DNA from: Lachnospiraceae bacterium | Lineage (GTDB): Bacteria; Bacillota; Clostridia; Lachnospirales; Lachnospiraceae | Assembly (NCBI GenBank): GCA_017634175.1 | Contig: JAGBNY010000082.1 | Location: forward strand, 1-33,636 | Length of the DNA stretch: 33,636 nt | Direction: 5' to 3' | Shown here: piece by piece, positions 23,615 to 33,100 of the stretch | How the letters are laid out: every line of letters starts with the position of its first letter | Position numbering within the stretch: position 1 is the first letter of the stretch | Made by a program: the position numbers and the translations under genes | The notes under the pieces: generated by a model | What the model saw: only the letters and a program-made list of their open reading frames with translations | What the model was told of the DNA's origin: nothing | Databases searched by the model: none

Positions 23615-25288
23615 CTAAACCTCCATTATTATCGGAAGTATCATTGGTCTCCTCTTCGTTTTTTTCCACAAATAGTCCGATAGAACATCCTTCAGATTGC
23701 TCTTGATTCTTCCCCAATCGTAGATTCTTTTTTCGGACAGATTATCCAGAGCCTCCTCCAGGACTTCGGTTGAATCTTCCAAAAGGGCATCGCTTTCACG
23801 CACGTATACAAACCCTCTGGATATGATATCGGGCCCAGCCAGGATCTGTCCCGTGCCCTTTTCCATCGTGAGCACGATCACGACTATGCCATCCTCGGCC
23901 AAGTGCTGCCGGTCTCTGAGTACGATATTCCCGACATCCCCGACCCCGAGACCGTCCACAAAGACCCTTCCAACGCTCACCCGCTCTTTAATCTCAGCTC
24001 CTTTAGAATCAATTTCAAGCACGTCCCCAGAGTGCAGCATCAGGATATGATCATGGTCATACCCCAAATCTTCCGCGATCTGAGCCTGAGCATTCCTATG
24101 GCGATATTCACCGTGGATGGGGATAGCGTACCTGGGCTTGACCAGGGAATAGATCAATTTGATCTCTTCTGCGCATGCATGTCCCGAAACATGGACGTCT
24201 TGAAAGATGACCTTGGCGCCCTTCATCTCCAGCTTATTAATCACATTGGATACAGCTTTCTCATTCCCCGGAATGGGATTGGAGCTTAAGATAATCACGT
24301 CCCGGGGCTTGATCATGATCTTTCTATGGAGATCTTGCGCCATGCGAGAAAGAGCCGCCATCTCTTCTCCCTGGCTGCCGGTCGTAATAATCACCATCTT
24401 TTCATCAGTGTAATTACGCATCTCTTCACTTTCGATCAGAGTATTTTCCGGCACCTTTATAAAGCCTAGTTCTTGCGCGGTCTCGATTACATTCACCATG
24501 GACCGCCCCTCAAGCACCACCTTTCGGTCATATTTGCATGCCGTATTAATTATCTGCTGCACCCTGTCCACATTAGATGCAAAAGTGGCTACAATTATCC
24601 TATTCCCTGGGTGCTCCCTAAACAGCGTGTCAAAAATCCCGCCAATCGTCCTTTCAGATTTCGTGAAGCCCTGTCTCTCAGCATTTGTGCTGTCGCACAT
24701 CAAGGCCAGGACTCCTTTTTTACCTATTTCGCCAAACCGCTGCAAATCTATGGCGTCTCCAAACACCGGCGTATAATCGACCTTGAAATCTCCCGTATGT
24801 ACCACAATTCCCGCCGGGGAATAAATGGCAAGGGCAACGGCATCAGCTATAGAATGATTTGTTTTTATGAATTCTATTCTGAATAAGCCCAAATTTATGG
24901 ACTGCCCAGCTTTTACGATCTTTTCTTTGACTGAGCCTAAAAGTTCGTACTCTTCCAGCTTTCGGTTTATCAGTCCCATAGTCAGCTTTGTAGCATAAAT
25001 TGGAACATTTATGTCCTTAAGTACGTAAGGCAGCGCCCCAATATGGTCCTCGTGCCCGTGGGTAATCACGAAGCCCTTCACTTTGTCTATATTGTCCCTG
25101 AGATAGGTCGTATCTGGTATGCATAAATCTATCCCAAGCATCTCATCCTCTGGAAAGGCAAGCCCACAATCTACTACCACTATGCTGTCAGCATATTCAA
25201 AGGCTGTGATATTCATTCCAACCTGTTCCAGGCCTCCGAGCGGAATGATTCTCAGCTTACCCCCAGTTTTGTCATTTATCTTTCTCAA
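23615..25288 (-). CDS. rnj: Ribonuclease J
   Basis: A metallo-beta-lactamase/beta-CASP ribonuclease of 557 residues with 5'-3' exonuclease and endonuclease activity, central to mRNA and rRNA processing in Firmicutes. It has PLGGLEQVGMNIT at the start, the metal site THGHEDHIGALP (about 76-87), HTGDFKVDYTP, MCDSTNAERQGFT, and the beta-CASP motif VHVSGHACAEEI, then IPIHGEYRH. The second of two tandem TTGs (25288) has GGAGG five bases upstream; the first (25291) is too close. It is preceded by the DUF1292 gene and followed by ylbF. Whether it is J1 or J2 is not decided. Confidence 0.96.
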   Translation of the reverse strand: MRKINDKTGGKLRIIPLGGLEQVGMNITAFEYADSIVVVDCGLAFPEDEMLGIDLCIPDTTYLRDNIDKVKGFVITHGHEDHIGALPYVLKDINVPIYATKLTMGLINRKLEEYELLGSVKEKIVKAGQSINLGLFRIEFIKTNHSIADAVALAIYSPAGIVVHTGDFKVDYTPVFGDAIDLQRFGEIGKKGVLALMCDSTNAERQGFTKSERTIGGIFDTLFREHPGNRIIVATFASNVDRVQQIINTACKYDRKVVLEGRSMVNVIETAQELGFIKVPENTLIESEEMRNYTDEKMVIITTGSQGEEMAALSRMAQDLHRKIMIKPRDVIILSSNPIPGNEKAVSNVINKLEMKGAKVIFQDVHVSGHACAEEIKLIYSLVKPRYAIPIHGEYRHRNAQAQIAEDLGYDHDHILMLHSGDVLEIDSKGAEIKERVSVGRVFVDGLGVGDVGNIVLRDRQHLAEDGIVVIVLTMEKGTGQILAGPDIISRGFVYVRESDALLEDSTEVLEEALDNLSEKRIYDWGRIKSNLKDVLSDYLWKKTKRRPMILPIIMEV

Positions 25289-25297
25289 CAAATCCTC

Positions 25298-25555
25298 CTA
25301 GACTAACTCTACTCCATCCAGAAGCTCCGAAAGTGCTTCCGCTGCCTTTTCCAGTTCGTCATCGTCATCCACAGCCTCATATATATTGTCCGTTGTATCC
25401 GAATCCTCCCCGACCTTTTTCAGGATGACAGCATCCGCATCTCCCTCTTCCTCTTCTGTTACTAATAAATATTCAGTTTCACCTATCTTTGCCTGAGCTA
25501 CTACAAAAAAACCCACAGACTCGCCATCGTCTTTTATGAATGAAATCCGCTCCAT
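25298..25555 (-). CDS. DUF1292 (YrzB family) small acidic protein
   Basis: An 85-residue acidic protein of the DUF1292 family, function unknown, whose genes almost always follow ruvX in Firmicutes. It starts MERISFIKDDGESVGFFVVA and contains EYLLVTEEEEGDADAVILK, then a long Asp/Glu-rich C-terminus. ATG 25555 is chosen because GAGG lies at good spacing and the ruvX stop TAA is just before it (TAAAATG). The frame's earlier ATG at 25573 would lie inside ruvX. Confidence 0.88.
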   Translation of the reverse strand: MERISFIKDDGESVGFFVVAQAKIGETEYLLVTEEEEGDADAVILKKVGEDSDTTDNIYEAVDDDDELEKAAEALSELLDGVELV

Positions 25556-25556
25556 T

Positions 25557-25982
25557 TTATCCTCGCTTCCCATTGCAATAGTCCTGTAGGATGACTGCGG
25601 CAGCTACACCGTCGATCTTTTTTTCCTGCGCCTCTCTGTCCCGTATGCCGTTCATTTTCATTATTTCGTAGGCTTCGACAGTGCTGAGTCTCTCGTCTTG
25701 AAAGATAATTGAGAGTCCTGTCCTTCGCTGAAGCTCCTCTGCAAAAGCCTTCGTTTTCCCGGTTCTTTCGCCCTCGCTACCATCCATATTCAGCGGCAGC
25801 CCCAATACGATGAGCTCTGCGTGTGACTCTTCAATTATTGACTCAATCCTTGCAAGAGTGCGCCTGAGCCTTTTCTCGTGATCCCTCCTAATGATCTCAA
25901 CTGGTCTGGCTATGCTTCCAGTCTCATCAGTCAAGGCTACTCCAACAGTCTTTGCACCAAAGTCCAGTCCTATCGCTTTCAA
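25557..25982 (-). CDS. ruvX: RuvX/YqgF family, Holliday junction resolvase-like, pre-16S rRNA nuclease
   Basis: A 141-residue RNase H-fold protein implicated in 16S rRNA 5' maturation and annotated as a putative Holliday junction resolvase. Acidic active-site positions appear in [17 protein letters not shown], in [15 protein letters not shown] and in the C-terminal [26 protein letters not shown] is also typical. TTG 25982 is preferred. It overlaps the ireB stop as TTGA, has GAGGGTGG upstream, and gives the usual MKAIGLDFG start; the GTG at 25991 abuts its own ribosome site. Confidence 0.95.
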   Translation of the reverse strand: MKAIGLDFGAKTVGVALTDETGSIARPVEIIRRDHEKRLRRTLARIESIIEESHAELIVLGLPLNMDGSEGERTGKTKAFAEELQRRTGLSIIFQDERLSTVEAYEIMKMNGIRDREAQEKKIDGVAAAVILQDYCNGKRG

Positions 25983-26242
25983 CCAATCCACCCTCTGTCC
26001 CTAATATAGGACTTTAGGAGTTCCTCAACCAATTCATCCCTCTCGACCCTCATAATCAGGCTTCTGGCATTATTATGGCTGGTAATATAGGTCGGGTCCC
26101 CCGACATGATATAGCCCACGATTTGGCTAATCGGATTGTAACCCTTTTCCGTGAGCGCCTCATAGACCGTTGAAAGAACCACTTGAACGCCTGTCTCTGG
26201 CTCTTTTTCCACCTTAAACATTTGAGTATTTCCGAGTTCCAT
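25979..26242 (-). CDS. ireB: IreB family regulatory phosphoprotein (DUF965)
   Basis: An 87-residue homologue of Enterococcus IreB, a small dimeric protein phosphorylated by the PASTA kinase IreK and affecting cephalosporin tolerance. The core [18 protein letters not shown] and [20 protein letters not shown] is highly conserved, as is [22 protein letters not shown] lies about ten bases upstream of ATG. It is the first gene of the conserved ireB-ruvX-DUF1292 trio and follows the CotH gene by only 28 bp with no terminator. The Thr residues phosphorylated in Enterococcus lie near the N-terminus; here T6 is a candidate. Confidence 0.95.
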   Translation of the reverse strand: MELGNTQMFKVEKEPETGVQVVLSTVYEALTEKGYNPISQIVGYIMSGDPTYITSHNNARSLIMRVERDELVEELLKSYIRDRGWIG

Positions 26243-26270
26243 TAAATTTTCCTCCTATAAGCTTCGAGGA

Positions 26271-28568
26271 TTAATACGACCCTTCTAAAGGACCCGGATT
26301 CAAGCCAGCTTTACGCAGACTTAAAGCCATTCCTTCCCTCCTCAAAGCAAAAAATTCCTTTATTTCGTCCACCTGCAAGCGGTAATATTCCATCGTTACG
26401 TTACTGCCGAAATATCGCCTCAAGGTGGCTTCCTCAGCAAGCTCTACCTGTCTCGTAAGCGGGTCAATGATTTCTTCCAGGGCCTCGCTGCTGCAGACGC
26501 TGCCCGCCATAAGAACAAGTTTCTCAATGAAAAGCCTCTGAAAATCCTTATTTTTCATTGCCGACCTAAAAATATCGTCCGTTTCCAGGGCATCCAGGAG
26601 AGCATCCGCATCGGGAAACCGCTTTGTATCCATGGAGGCATTATTCACATCAAAAAGCAGGTATCGCCACCGACAATCCTCATATGGCGATTCACCTTGC
26701 TTTCTGGATCTCCAAAGAGCAAAGTTCCTGCTGGGCCAATCATTAATATTACCTATATATATACGAAACGCATAGTAATCTGCAAAGCCTTCTATATCCA
26801 CAATCTCACAAAATTTTTTGTAATTCTCCGGATCTTGAAGCCCCAGATAAGCGAGATATCGTAAGTCTTCATAAAGGGACAAGTCCCCTCCTTCCCCTAT
26901 CTCCACTTCATGATTCTTGATCATAACCACATTCTGCGGATCCACTCCAAAATGCAAACGCAGATAATCTTCGCTATATTTCTCTGTAAGATAATATAAG
27001 CCCCATTCTTCTCCGTCCAAAAAGAGATAACAAGGCTCGAACCTCATTACAGAAAAATTTAAACCCGCCCTGCTGGCCATTCTAGAGGCTAAGATATCAA
27101 CCAGCTTCGTCTTAATATCATTTCCGCCGCAGAAAAGAGTCAATGATTCCGGGGACTCCCCAAAGGCAATCTCTCCAAAGGAATTGAATGCAAACCGCCC
27201 CTCTCCATAAATATTCCTCGCATATAGGTTCAAGCTTTTCTGAGGAAAGCTTCTGCTCCAATTTCCTTTTATACGGACTCCTATCTCCTGGCGAAGCGTC
27301 CTTTCTCTTTCTGCCGAAAATATTTCCAGAGAGGCCGGTCTTTCCCATTCTCGGCCTCTATTGTGGTAATTCGCATCAGACCATTCATTCATAGAATAAC
27401 GGCCTTTTCTGGCCATATTTTGAAAGGCCGTTTTTCCTACCGTATAAATTCCCCGCTCATAGCCGAAAATCCCTTTAGGGTCTGATACCAAGGACAATAC
27501 CGGAAGTCCTTTTATCGAATCTTTTTCTGCGTATCCCACGAAATAGGAATTTGTAGTTACCTGGCTCACCTCACCATTTCGCCCTATTGCCACAGCCCTG
27601 ACAACAGTACACTTATCGACAGGATGATCCGGTACTGCAAAGCCATATTTCTTTCTTGGGAAAAGAAGGGTGGAGGCCACATCGCTTCGCGCGCTCCAAA
27701 TATTTCTCGTTTCTGAGATATCCCTTATTCGTATCGGCTCAACATATTTTCGAGATTCTTTATTCGGAACACTACCATCAAGAGTATAGAAAATATCTGC
27801 ATCCTCGCTCTCTGTCCGAAGCTCCAATAAAAATCCATCCTCGTAAAAGCCGCCTTCTCTTGAAAAAATCGGCTGCTTCAATGTCGGCTGAATCCTATCG
27901 CTCAAAGCGCATGCAGGCTTTCCCGGAGAGGGCTCGCACACCGCCCATTCATTGCTGACAATACTGGCTTCTTCCATGCTGTAACTTGCAGCCAAGGTCG
28001 ACTCTATCCTGGAGTACGAGGTATCATAGACCAATTCAGGAGCCTCTGCCGCGCATAGGCGAATCCCCATTCTACCCGAAATCTCCACGAAGGTATCCTC
28101 ATACGAAAGATTCAAAGGTACATAAACAGCCCTTTCTTTCCAGCCATCTCCTTCATTTGAAATCTGCTGCTTACGGGCAGCGCCATTCAAAACATAATCC
28201 CTTATATTGAATGAATCGTCTAAATCAATCCTCTCCAAGTCTTTGAAATCTTTCGAGAGAAAACAAATCCTGTATTCCCTTGGCTGAAGGACTGCATCCG
28301 GGAAAATCCAGCCTCCTCCATAGCCGCTCTTTCCGACCCGAATCCGACAGCCCTTCAGCGAAACTGGATCATCACCCTTATTATGAATCTCAATAAAGTC
28401 GGGATAATGACCCTTATTATCCGAAACCGCCGAAAAATTCCTGCTGCAAATCTCGCTGATCTCTATGCCGGATGCCCCTGCCCCGCCTTGCGATGCCGCG
28501 ACAGCATATATGAATATTATCAACAGCATCGAAGCTGCAGCAAGGACGCTCCATTTCTGCCCTCTCAC
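26271..28568 (-). CDS. CotH-family secreted kinase-like protein with lamin-tail and chitobiase-type domains
   Basis: A 765-residue exported protein with an N-terminal membrane helix (about 8-25). A lamin-tail-like domain (about 35-180, ISEICSRNFSAVSDNKGHYPD) follows, then a chitobiase/hexosaminidase C-terminal-type domain (about 235-345, DADIFYTLDGSVP). A CotH domain (about 355-690) carries RIKGNWSRSFPQKSLNLYAR, YLTEKYSEDYLRLHFG, NDWPSRNFALWR and YLLFDVNNASM. CotH is an atypical protein kinase of spore coats, and related domains occur widely outside sporulation. The GTG start follows the DUF4956 stop by 2 bp and has a weak ribosome site. With DUF4956 and VTC it forms a cassette whose substrate is unknown; membrane or wall-side phosphorylation is an inference. 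Confidence 0.9.
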   Translation of the reverse strand: MRGQKWSVLAAASMLLIIFIYAVAASQGGAGASGIEISEICSRNFSAVSDNKGHYPDFIEIHNKGDDPVSLKGCRIRVGKSGYGGGWIFPDAVLQPREYRICFLSKDFKDLERIDLDDSFNIRDYVLNGAARKQQISNEGDGWKERAVYVPLNLSYEDTFVEISGRMGIRLCAAEAPELVYDTSYSRIESTLAASYSMEEASIVSNEWAVCEPSPGKPACALSDRIQPTLKQPIFSREGGFYEDGFLLELRTESEDADIFYTLDGSVPNKESRKYVEPIRIRDISETRNIWSARSDVASTLLFPRKKYGFAVPDHPVDKCTVVRAVAIGRNGEVSQVTTNSYFVGYAEKDSIKGLPVLSLVSDPKGIFGYERGIYTVGKTAFQNMARKGRYSMNEWSDANYHNRGREWERPASLEIFSAERERTLRQEIGVRIKGNWSRSFPQKSLNLYARNIYGEGRFAFNSFGEIAFGESPESLTLFCGGNDIKTKLVDILASRMASRAGLNFSVMRFEPCYLFLDGEEWGLYYLTEKYSEDYLRLHFGVDPQNVVMIKNHEVEIGEGGDLSLYEDLRYLAYLGLQDPENYKKFCEIVDIEGFADYYAFRIYIGNINDWPSRNFALWRSRKQGESPYEDCRWRYLLFDVNNASMDTKRFPDADALLDALETDDIFRSAMKNKDFQRLFIEKLVLMAGSVCSSEALEEIIDPLTRQVELAEEATLRRYFGSNVTMEYYRLQVDEIKEFFALRREGMALSLRKAGLNPGPLEGSY

Positions 28569-28570
28569 CT

Positions 28571-29278
28571 TTATGCGCTGTGATACTCGCCATTATAGGA
28601 CACTAAAGTTACATCCTTTACCCCCGGTACCTCCCTGATCTTCTCCGTCACAGCCAGGTCCTTCTGATCCGCTTCGATTTCCATCACGATTTCTGTATCC
28701 GTTTCTCTGGACACTTTTGAACGCACCCTATTAATGGTACCTTTTAACAGCTCCATCGCCTTTTTCTCAGTCTTTTCTATTTCTTCGCTGCCGCCCGCCG
28801 CTTCAATATGAAGAATCATCATATAGCATACGCTGCGTTCCTGTTTTCTATTCATCACCATGACGATTGCAAGCATTGCGAGCATCCCTACTGCCGCCAG
28901 AAGGTACATACTGGCTCCAACGGTTATGCCCATCGTGATAGCCCAAAAAAGGTACATGATATCCAAAGGCTCTTTCACCGCAGTCCTGTACCTTACAATG
29001 GACAAGGCACCTACCATACCCAGGGATATCACTATATTCGTGCTTATCGCCAGAGTCACCATGCAGGTCAGCACAGTCATTCCAATCAAGGTATAGGCAA
29101 AGGTGCGGCTATATACTACACCGTTATAGTACTTTTTATAGACCTCATAAATCAGAATCCCAATGATGATAGCCACAGCCATATCGAAAACTATCGTCAT
29201 TAGAGTACTTAACGATATGGATTGATTGTACATATCCGATTCCAGAATGGATCTCTTAATTATAGCTTTTGCACTCAT
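28571..29278 (-). CDS. DUF4956 family membrane protein
   Basis: A 235-residue protein with an N-terminal membrane half of about four helices (roughly 23-150), including SLGMVGALSIVRYRTAVKEP, the hallmark of DUF4956. A cytosolic-looking alpha/beta domain of about 85 residues follows, ending VPGVKDVTLVSYNGEYHSA and resembling MgtC-type C-terminal domains in layout. Function is unknown. AGGAGG is well placed before ATG. It is typically found, as I recall, beside VTC polyphosphate polymerase and CotH genes, as here, so it may be the membrane partner or channel for their product; that role is inferred. Confidence 0.9.
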   Translation of the reverse strand: MSAKAIIKRSILESDMYNQSISLSTLMTIVFDMAVAIIIGILIYEVYKKYYNGVVYSRTFAYTLIGMTVLTCMVTLAISTNIVISLGMVGALSIVRYRTAVKEPLDIMYLFWAITMGITVGASMYLLAAVGMLAMLAIVMVMNRKQERSVCYMMILHIEAAGGSEEIEKTEKKAMELLKGTINRVRSKVSRETDTEIVMEIEADQKDLAVTEKIREVPGVKDVTLVSYNGEYHSA

Positions 29279-29302
29279 TATGCCTCCTGATGAAGAATAT
29301 CT

Positions 29303-30004
29303 TTATCCCCCATGAATCTGTCTTTTTATTTCATCGCACAGGATGAATTTTGATGCCGCAGCAAATGAACCTGCCATGGGCTGCAATAGCTCCCTGAAAA
29401 ATTCTGGAAGCAGCTCGGTATATTTCACCTCCAGGATCAATTGACCTCTTTCCATCGCCTCATAGGAAGGCAGGGAAAAATCAAAAATTGAGCCCGGAAT
29501 GCTGGCCCGGAGATGCATATCAAAGGTAATCCTGACCGTGCCTAAATCGTAAATATATGGAGTTCTCTCATAGTCCACGATTACCTCGCTTTTCATGCCG
29601 CGAGCCAGGCAAAGGATATAAAACTCTCGAAGAATCGGCTCATTTCTTCGGCTTATGACGGAAGGATCCCCGAAATTTAAGCCTTCGGCTTCCTCTCGGC
29701 TTAGAACCGCCTGAGTTTTCCTGATATACCCACCGACCTTCTCTTTTTTCTCTAGGCGGATCAGGCTGTCCTGCCCATTGTATATTCTGATGCGGTACTT
29801 TGCTCGTCTATTTACCCCATCTATCTTTTCGTAATAGGAACTGCCCTCCATATCATCGAAGTAGAGGCTTCTTATAAAGTAAACTCCCTCTTTTCCGTCA
29901 AAGCCTGCATTCGGGTCTTTTTTTGCCATAAGGGAAAGCTGCCGCTCCAGCACGTCTTTTTCACGCTCGTTTATGATATATTTAAGTTCATGCCGAAAAG
30001 CCAC
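29303..30004 (-). CDS. VTC-domain polyphosphate polymerase
   Basis: A 233-residue stand-alone VTC domain. The yeast Vtc4 enzyme with this fold makes polyphosphate from ATP inside a basic tunnel. Expected tunnel residues are present: K8 (RHELKYI), R71 and R73 (KYRIRIY), K86, K87 and K89 (RLEKKEK), R147 (VDYERTPY), and E192 and K194 (LILEVKY). There is no SPX domain and no membrane helix. The start is GTG 30004, with AAGGGG about ten bases upstream. It lies 24 bp upstream of DUF4956. The 111 bp before it contain a hairpin with a cTTCGg loop but no clear promoter or terminator. Confidence 0.92.
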   Translation of the reverse strand: MAFRHELKYIINEREKDVLERQLSLMAKKDPNAGFDGKEGVYFIRSLYFDDMEGSSYYEKIDGVNRRAKYRIRIYNGQDSLIRLEKKEKVGGYIRKTQAVLSREEAEGLNFGDPSVISRRNEPILREFYILCLARGMKSEVIVDYERTPYIYDLGTVRITFDMHLRASIPGSIFDFSLPSYEAMERGQLILEVKYTELLPEFFRELLQPMAGSFAAASKFILCDEIKRQIHGG

Positions 30005-30115
30005 CCTCGCAAATCCCCTTAAAAAAACCGTAAATATCCGTAACTATTCAGAACCCGAAGCGTTTTGAATAATTCCAGACAATCTATCTATTATATGATA
30101 TTTCTAAATATCTGT

Positions 30116-33100
30116 CTAGCTATATACATCAGGCCGTTTCATATGTTTAGGAAGATCATTCACGCTCACAGCCTCTATTTCGTCGTTTTCAATGCCCGAA
30201 GTATCCAAAAAAACTTCATCAGCGCTTTCCTCCTGCTCCGACCCAGAAATTAGATTTGAAGATACGGCTTCTACAGCTCTTTCTTCGGCAGAGGGCCATA
30301 ATTCGCCCCTATAAATATCATAGCCGCTGATATAAGAGATTGGGAGTTTCGTGACCACGTGACTTATTATTGAATAAGCGTCCATCTCCTCTATAGGAAT
30401 CCCCGTGTCTCCCAAAGGCAGCCCTTCATCGATAAAGCCGTCCTTGAACCTTGCAATCTTCATTGTATTAATCACGGCGTATCCCGGCATAGTCTCTTCT
30501 TCGAGAATCCTATCATTTGGAGCGTATCTTTTCTTTATATAATAAGTCCCATAGAATCCCTCTTCTTTTTCAACCACATCCTTATGGTCATATGTCCCTT
30601 CTTCGGGTATCCCAAGCGAAGCATCGCTCCCAGTATAGCCCCTCGGCATGAAGATACGCTTGATTATATATCCAGACCCATCGTCCTCATAGCCATCCTC
30701 CAGAAGCAAGACCTCATCTTCCGCCGGCACCTCTTCGGCAGCTTCAGGACTAACGATCGATTCTTCGGTACCAGATGTCCCATTTAAGGTATTTTCGCTC
30801 GAATTAACAGGCTCTGCCGGCTCCTGATACCCATTCTCCAGACTTTCATCCGCCTCATCTTCTACAGCTATATAGTATTGCCCGCTGAATCCATCCTTTG
30901 TCTCTATGACCTTCTTAAAATCGTAGGTTCCCTCAGCAGGGATCCCAAGGGAGGCTTCGCTTCCAGTATAGCCCCTTGGCATATAGGCGCTTACCACCTT
31001 GTAGCGCACCCCATCTACTACTGTATAGTAATCAGGATTCTCTTTTTTCTTAGCTCTCCTCACCTTATCTTTAGGGACTTCTGCCCCTTCTTCAGCCTCC
31101 TCCGCCTCTTGATTGACGCTCGGGTTTATCGCATTCTTTGAGCTAGACTTTGATTTCTCTTTTTCAAGCTTCACCCTGGTCTCACCCACGGTATTTATGC
31201 AATAGACATGGGGTGCCTCGAAGCTTGCCTTCAAGCCCCCTATCAGAAGGTTGGCCTCTGCGGCTATCTGTTTCGCCTTCGCAAGGTCACTCGCAGAAGC
31301 ATCAGAGTAATATGCCGCGCCAAATTTCAGTACATTTGGTGTCTCTTCTATCGTCACATAGGCCTTGCTTCCATCTCTCACTTTTCCGACAATCATTACG
31401 ATATGGGTCTGCCAAGCAAAGATGTCTCCCGGCAAAAGATCCTGTCCTAATTCCAGTTCTTTAAAGCAGCTCTGCCCGGTAAAAAACCTGGCAGCCGTAT
31501 TTACCTTGTATCTATTGCTGATTTGATTAAAGACCCAGGAAGTAAAACCGCTGCAGTCCAATCCATCAAGCACATGCGCATTCACGCCGCCATCGTAAAT
31601 GACCGTAGAAAGCATCTTCCTATACTTATCATCCGTGAGATCAATGCTCTTAAATAGATTCGACCGGATTTTAATATAGTCATCCAGGGAATCTATGCTC
31701 TCTCCATGAAAGCTGGTGTGGCTCTCGCCGTGAATTGGACACCACGTCCCTGAAGGCTTTATGCAAGTGCCGAAGCCCTCATTTTTTACTGTTTTCGTCC
31801 TAACTGCCTCATGCGCAGCATCCGAATCTTTTTTAATGTTAGAATTTTCTGACGCAGTTCTTGAATCCGCTGTAACCCCTGAGTTTCCCGACGCAGTTCT
31901 CAAATCATCATCCGTAGCCCCAGAGTTTTCTGACGCAGTCCTTAAACCCTCTGTAACCCCTGAATTTCCTGACGCAGTTCTCAAACCACCTGCAGTCCCT
32001 GAGTTTTCTGACGCAGTTTTCTGTCCCTTTATAGTCACAGAATTTTCTGATACCGCCCTCTGTTTCTTCGTGGTCTCGGTATTATTTGATACGGTTTTCA
32101 AATCCTCTGCAATCTCAGAATTATTTGATACAGTACTGGCGGAAGAGTGATTGCGTGACGGCGAATCATTCGAGACCGTATTTAAGGTCACTTCAGATGT
32201 CGGTTCCGACGGATAGAGCTCCTCCCACTGTTTCCATACGGGATTTATTCCCTTGATATAAGAGGCCCCGCTGTGTCCACCGCCCCAGACATACCTGACC
32301 TTTCCCACGAGGCACATTGCGGCAAGCATCATATTCTCACGAGATTCCTCACCTATCACGTAGGGCACTGTGTAGATATCCTGAATCGCATCTATATTAT
32401 TATTCTCATACAGTTGCTGGTCCTGATCCAGCATGACCGCTAGAGCGCTTAAGGTCTCTTTGTCGCTTATCCCATTTTCAGAAAAGGCCTGCAAGAATTC
32501 TTCTTTAATTTGCGCTTTTTCGTCATCGACCTCTGCCACGTTCTCATTTGCTTTCTTCATCGTGAGCAGTCTTTCATAGATAGCGAAAATATCGTCTGCC
32601 GCCCGCTCTTCTCCCCTTTTTGAAAGCACCGCTTCATAAAAAATAATATTGTCCCTTGCTTCGGGCTCTAACGCATTATAATAGGCATCCCCATTCGATG
32701 AATGTACCATCCGCCTATAACGCATCATCTTGTTTATATCATAAGAGAGCTCATACAGGTCCTGATCTTCCGTCCCAATCATCTTCCTGTCAATAAGCTC
32801 TTGCAAAATCCGCACCTGTTTTACGGACATCAAGAGCTTCATTGCAATCTGTCCATAATCTCCCTTTTCAAAGACCGTTTCAAAGCCTTTAGTTTCCACT
32901 GAAGCCGCTCTTTCGATCTGATGCTTCTCCGAGCTGTCATTTTCAGGAACAGGCAAATCCGCTGCTGCTTGCCGAGAGACCGTCTTTGAATGTTGCTCAG
33001 AAGGCATGACCCTTTTGCTCTTCTCTTCAAAGCCCACCACACCCAACGGCCAAAGAGAATCCTCTTTCCTGGCCTGCTCCAAAAAAGGACCCTCTTTATT

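Noticed and set aside
31835..32185. CRISPR-like array
   Set aside because: The periodic DNA is in frame within a coding sequence, the units are imperfect and the spacers are not unique; it is a protein repeat.
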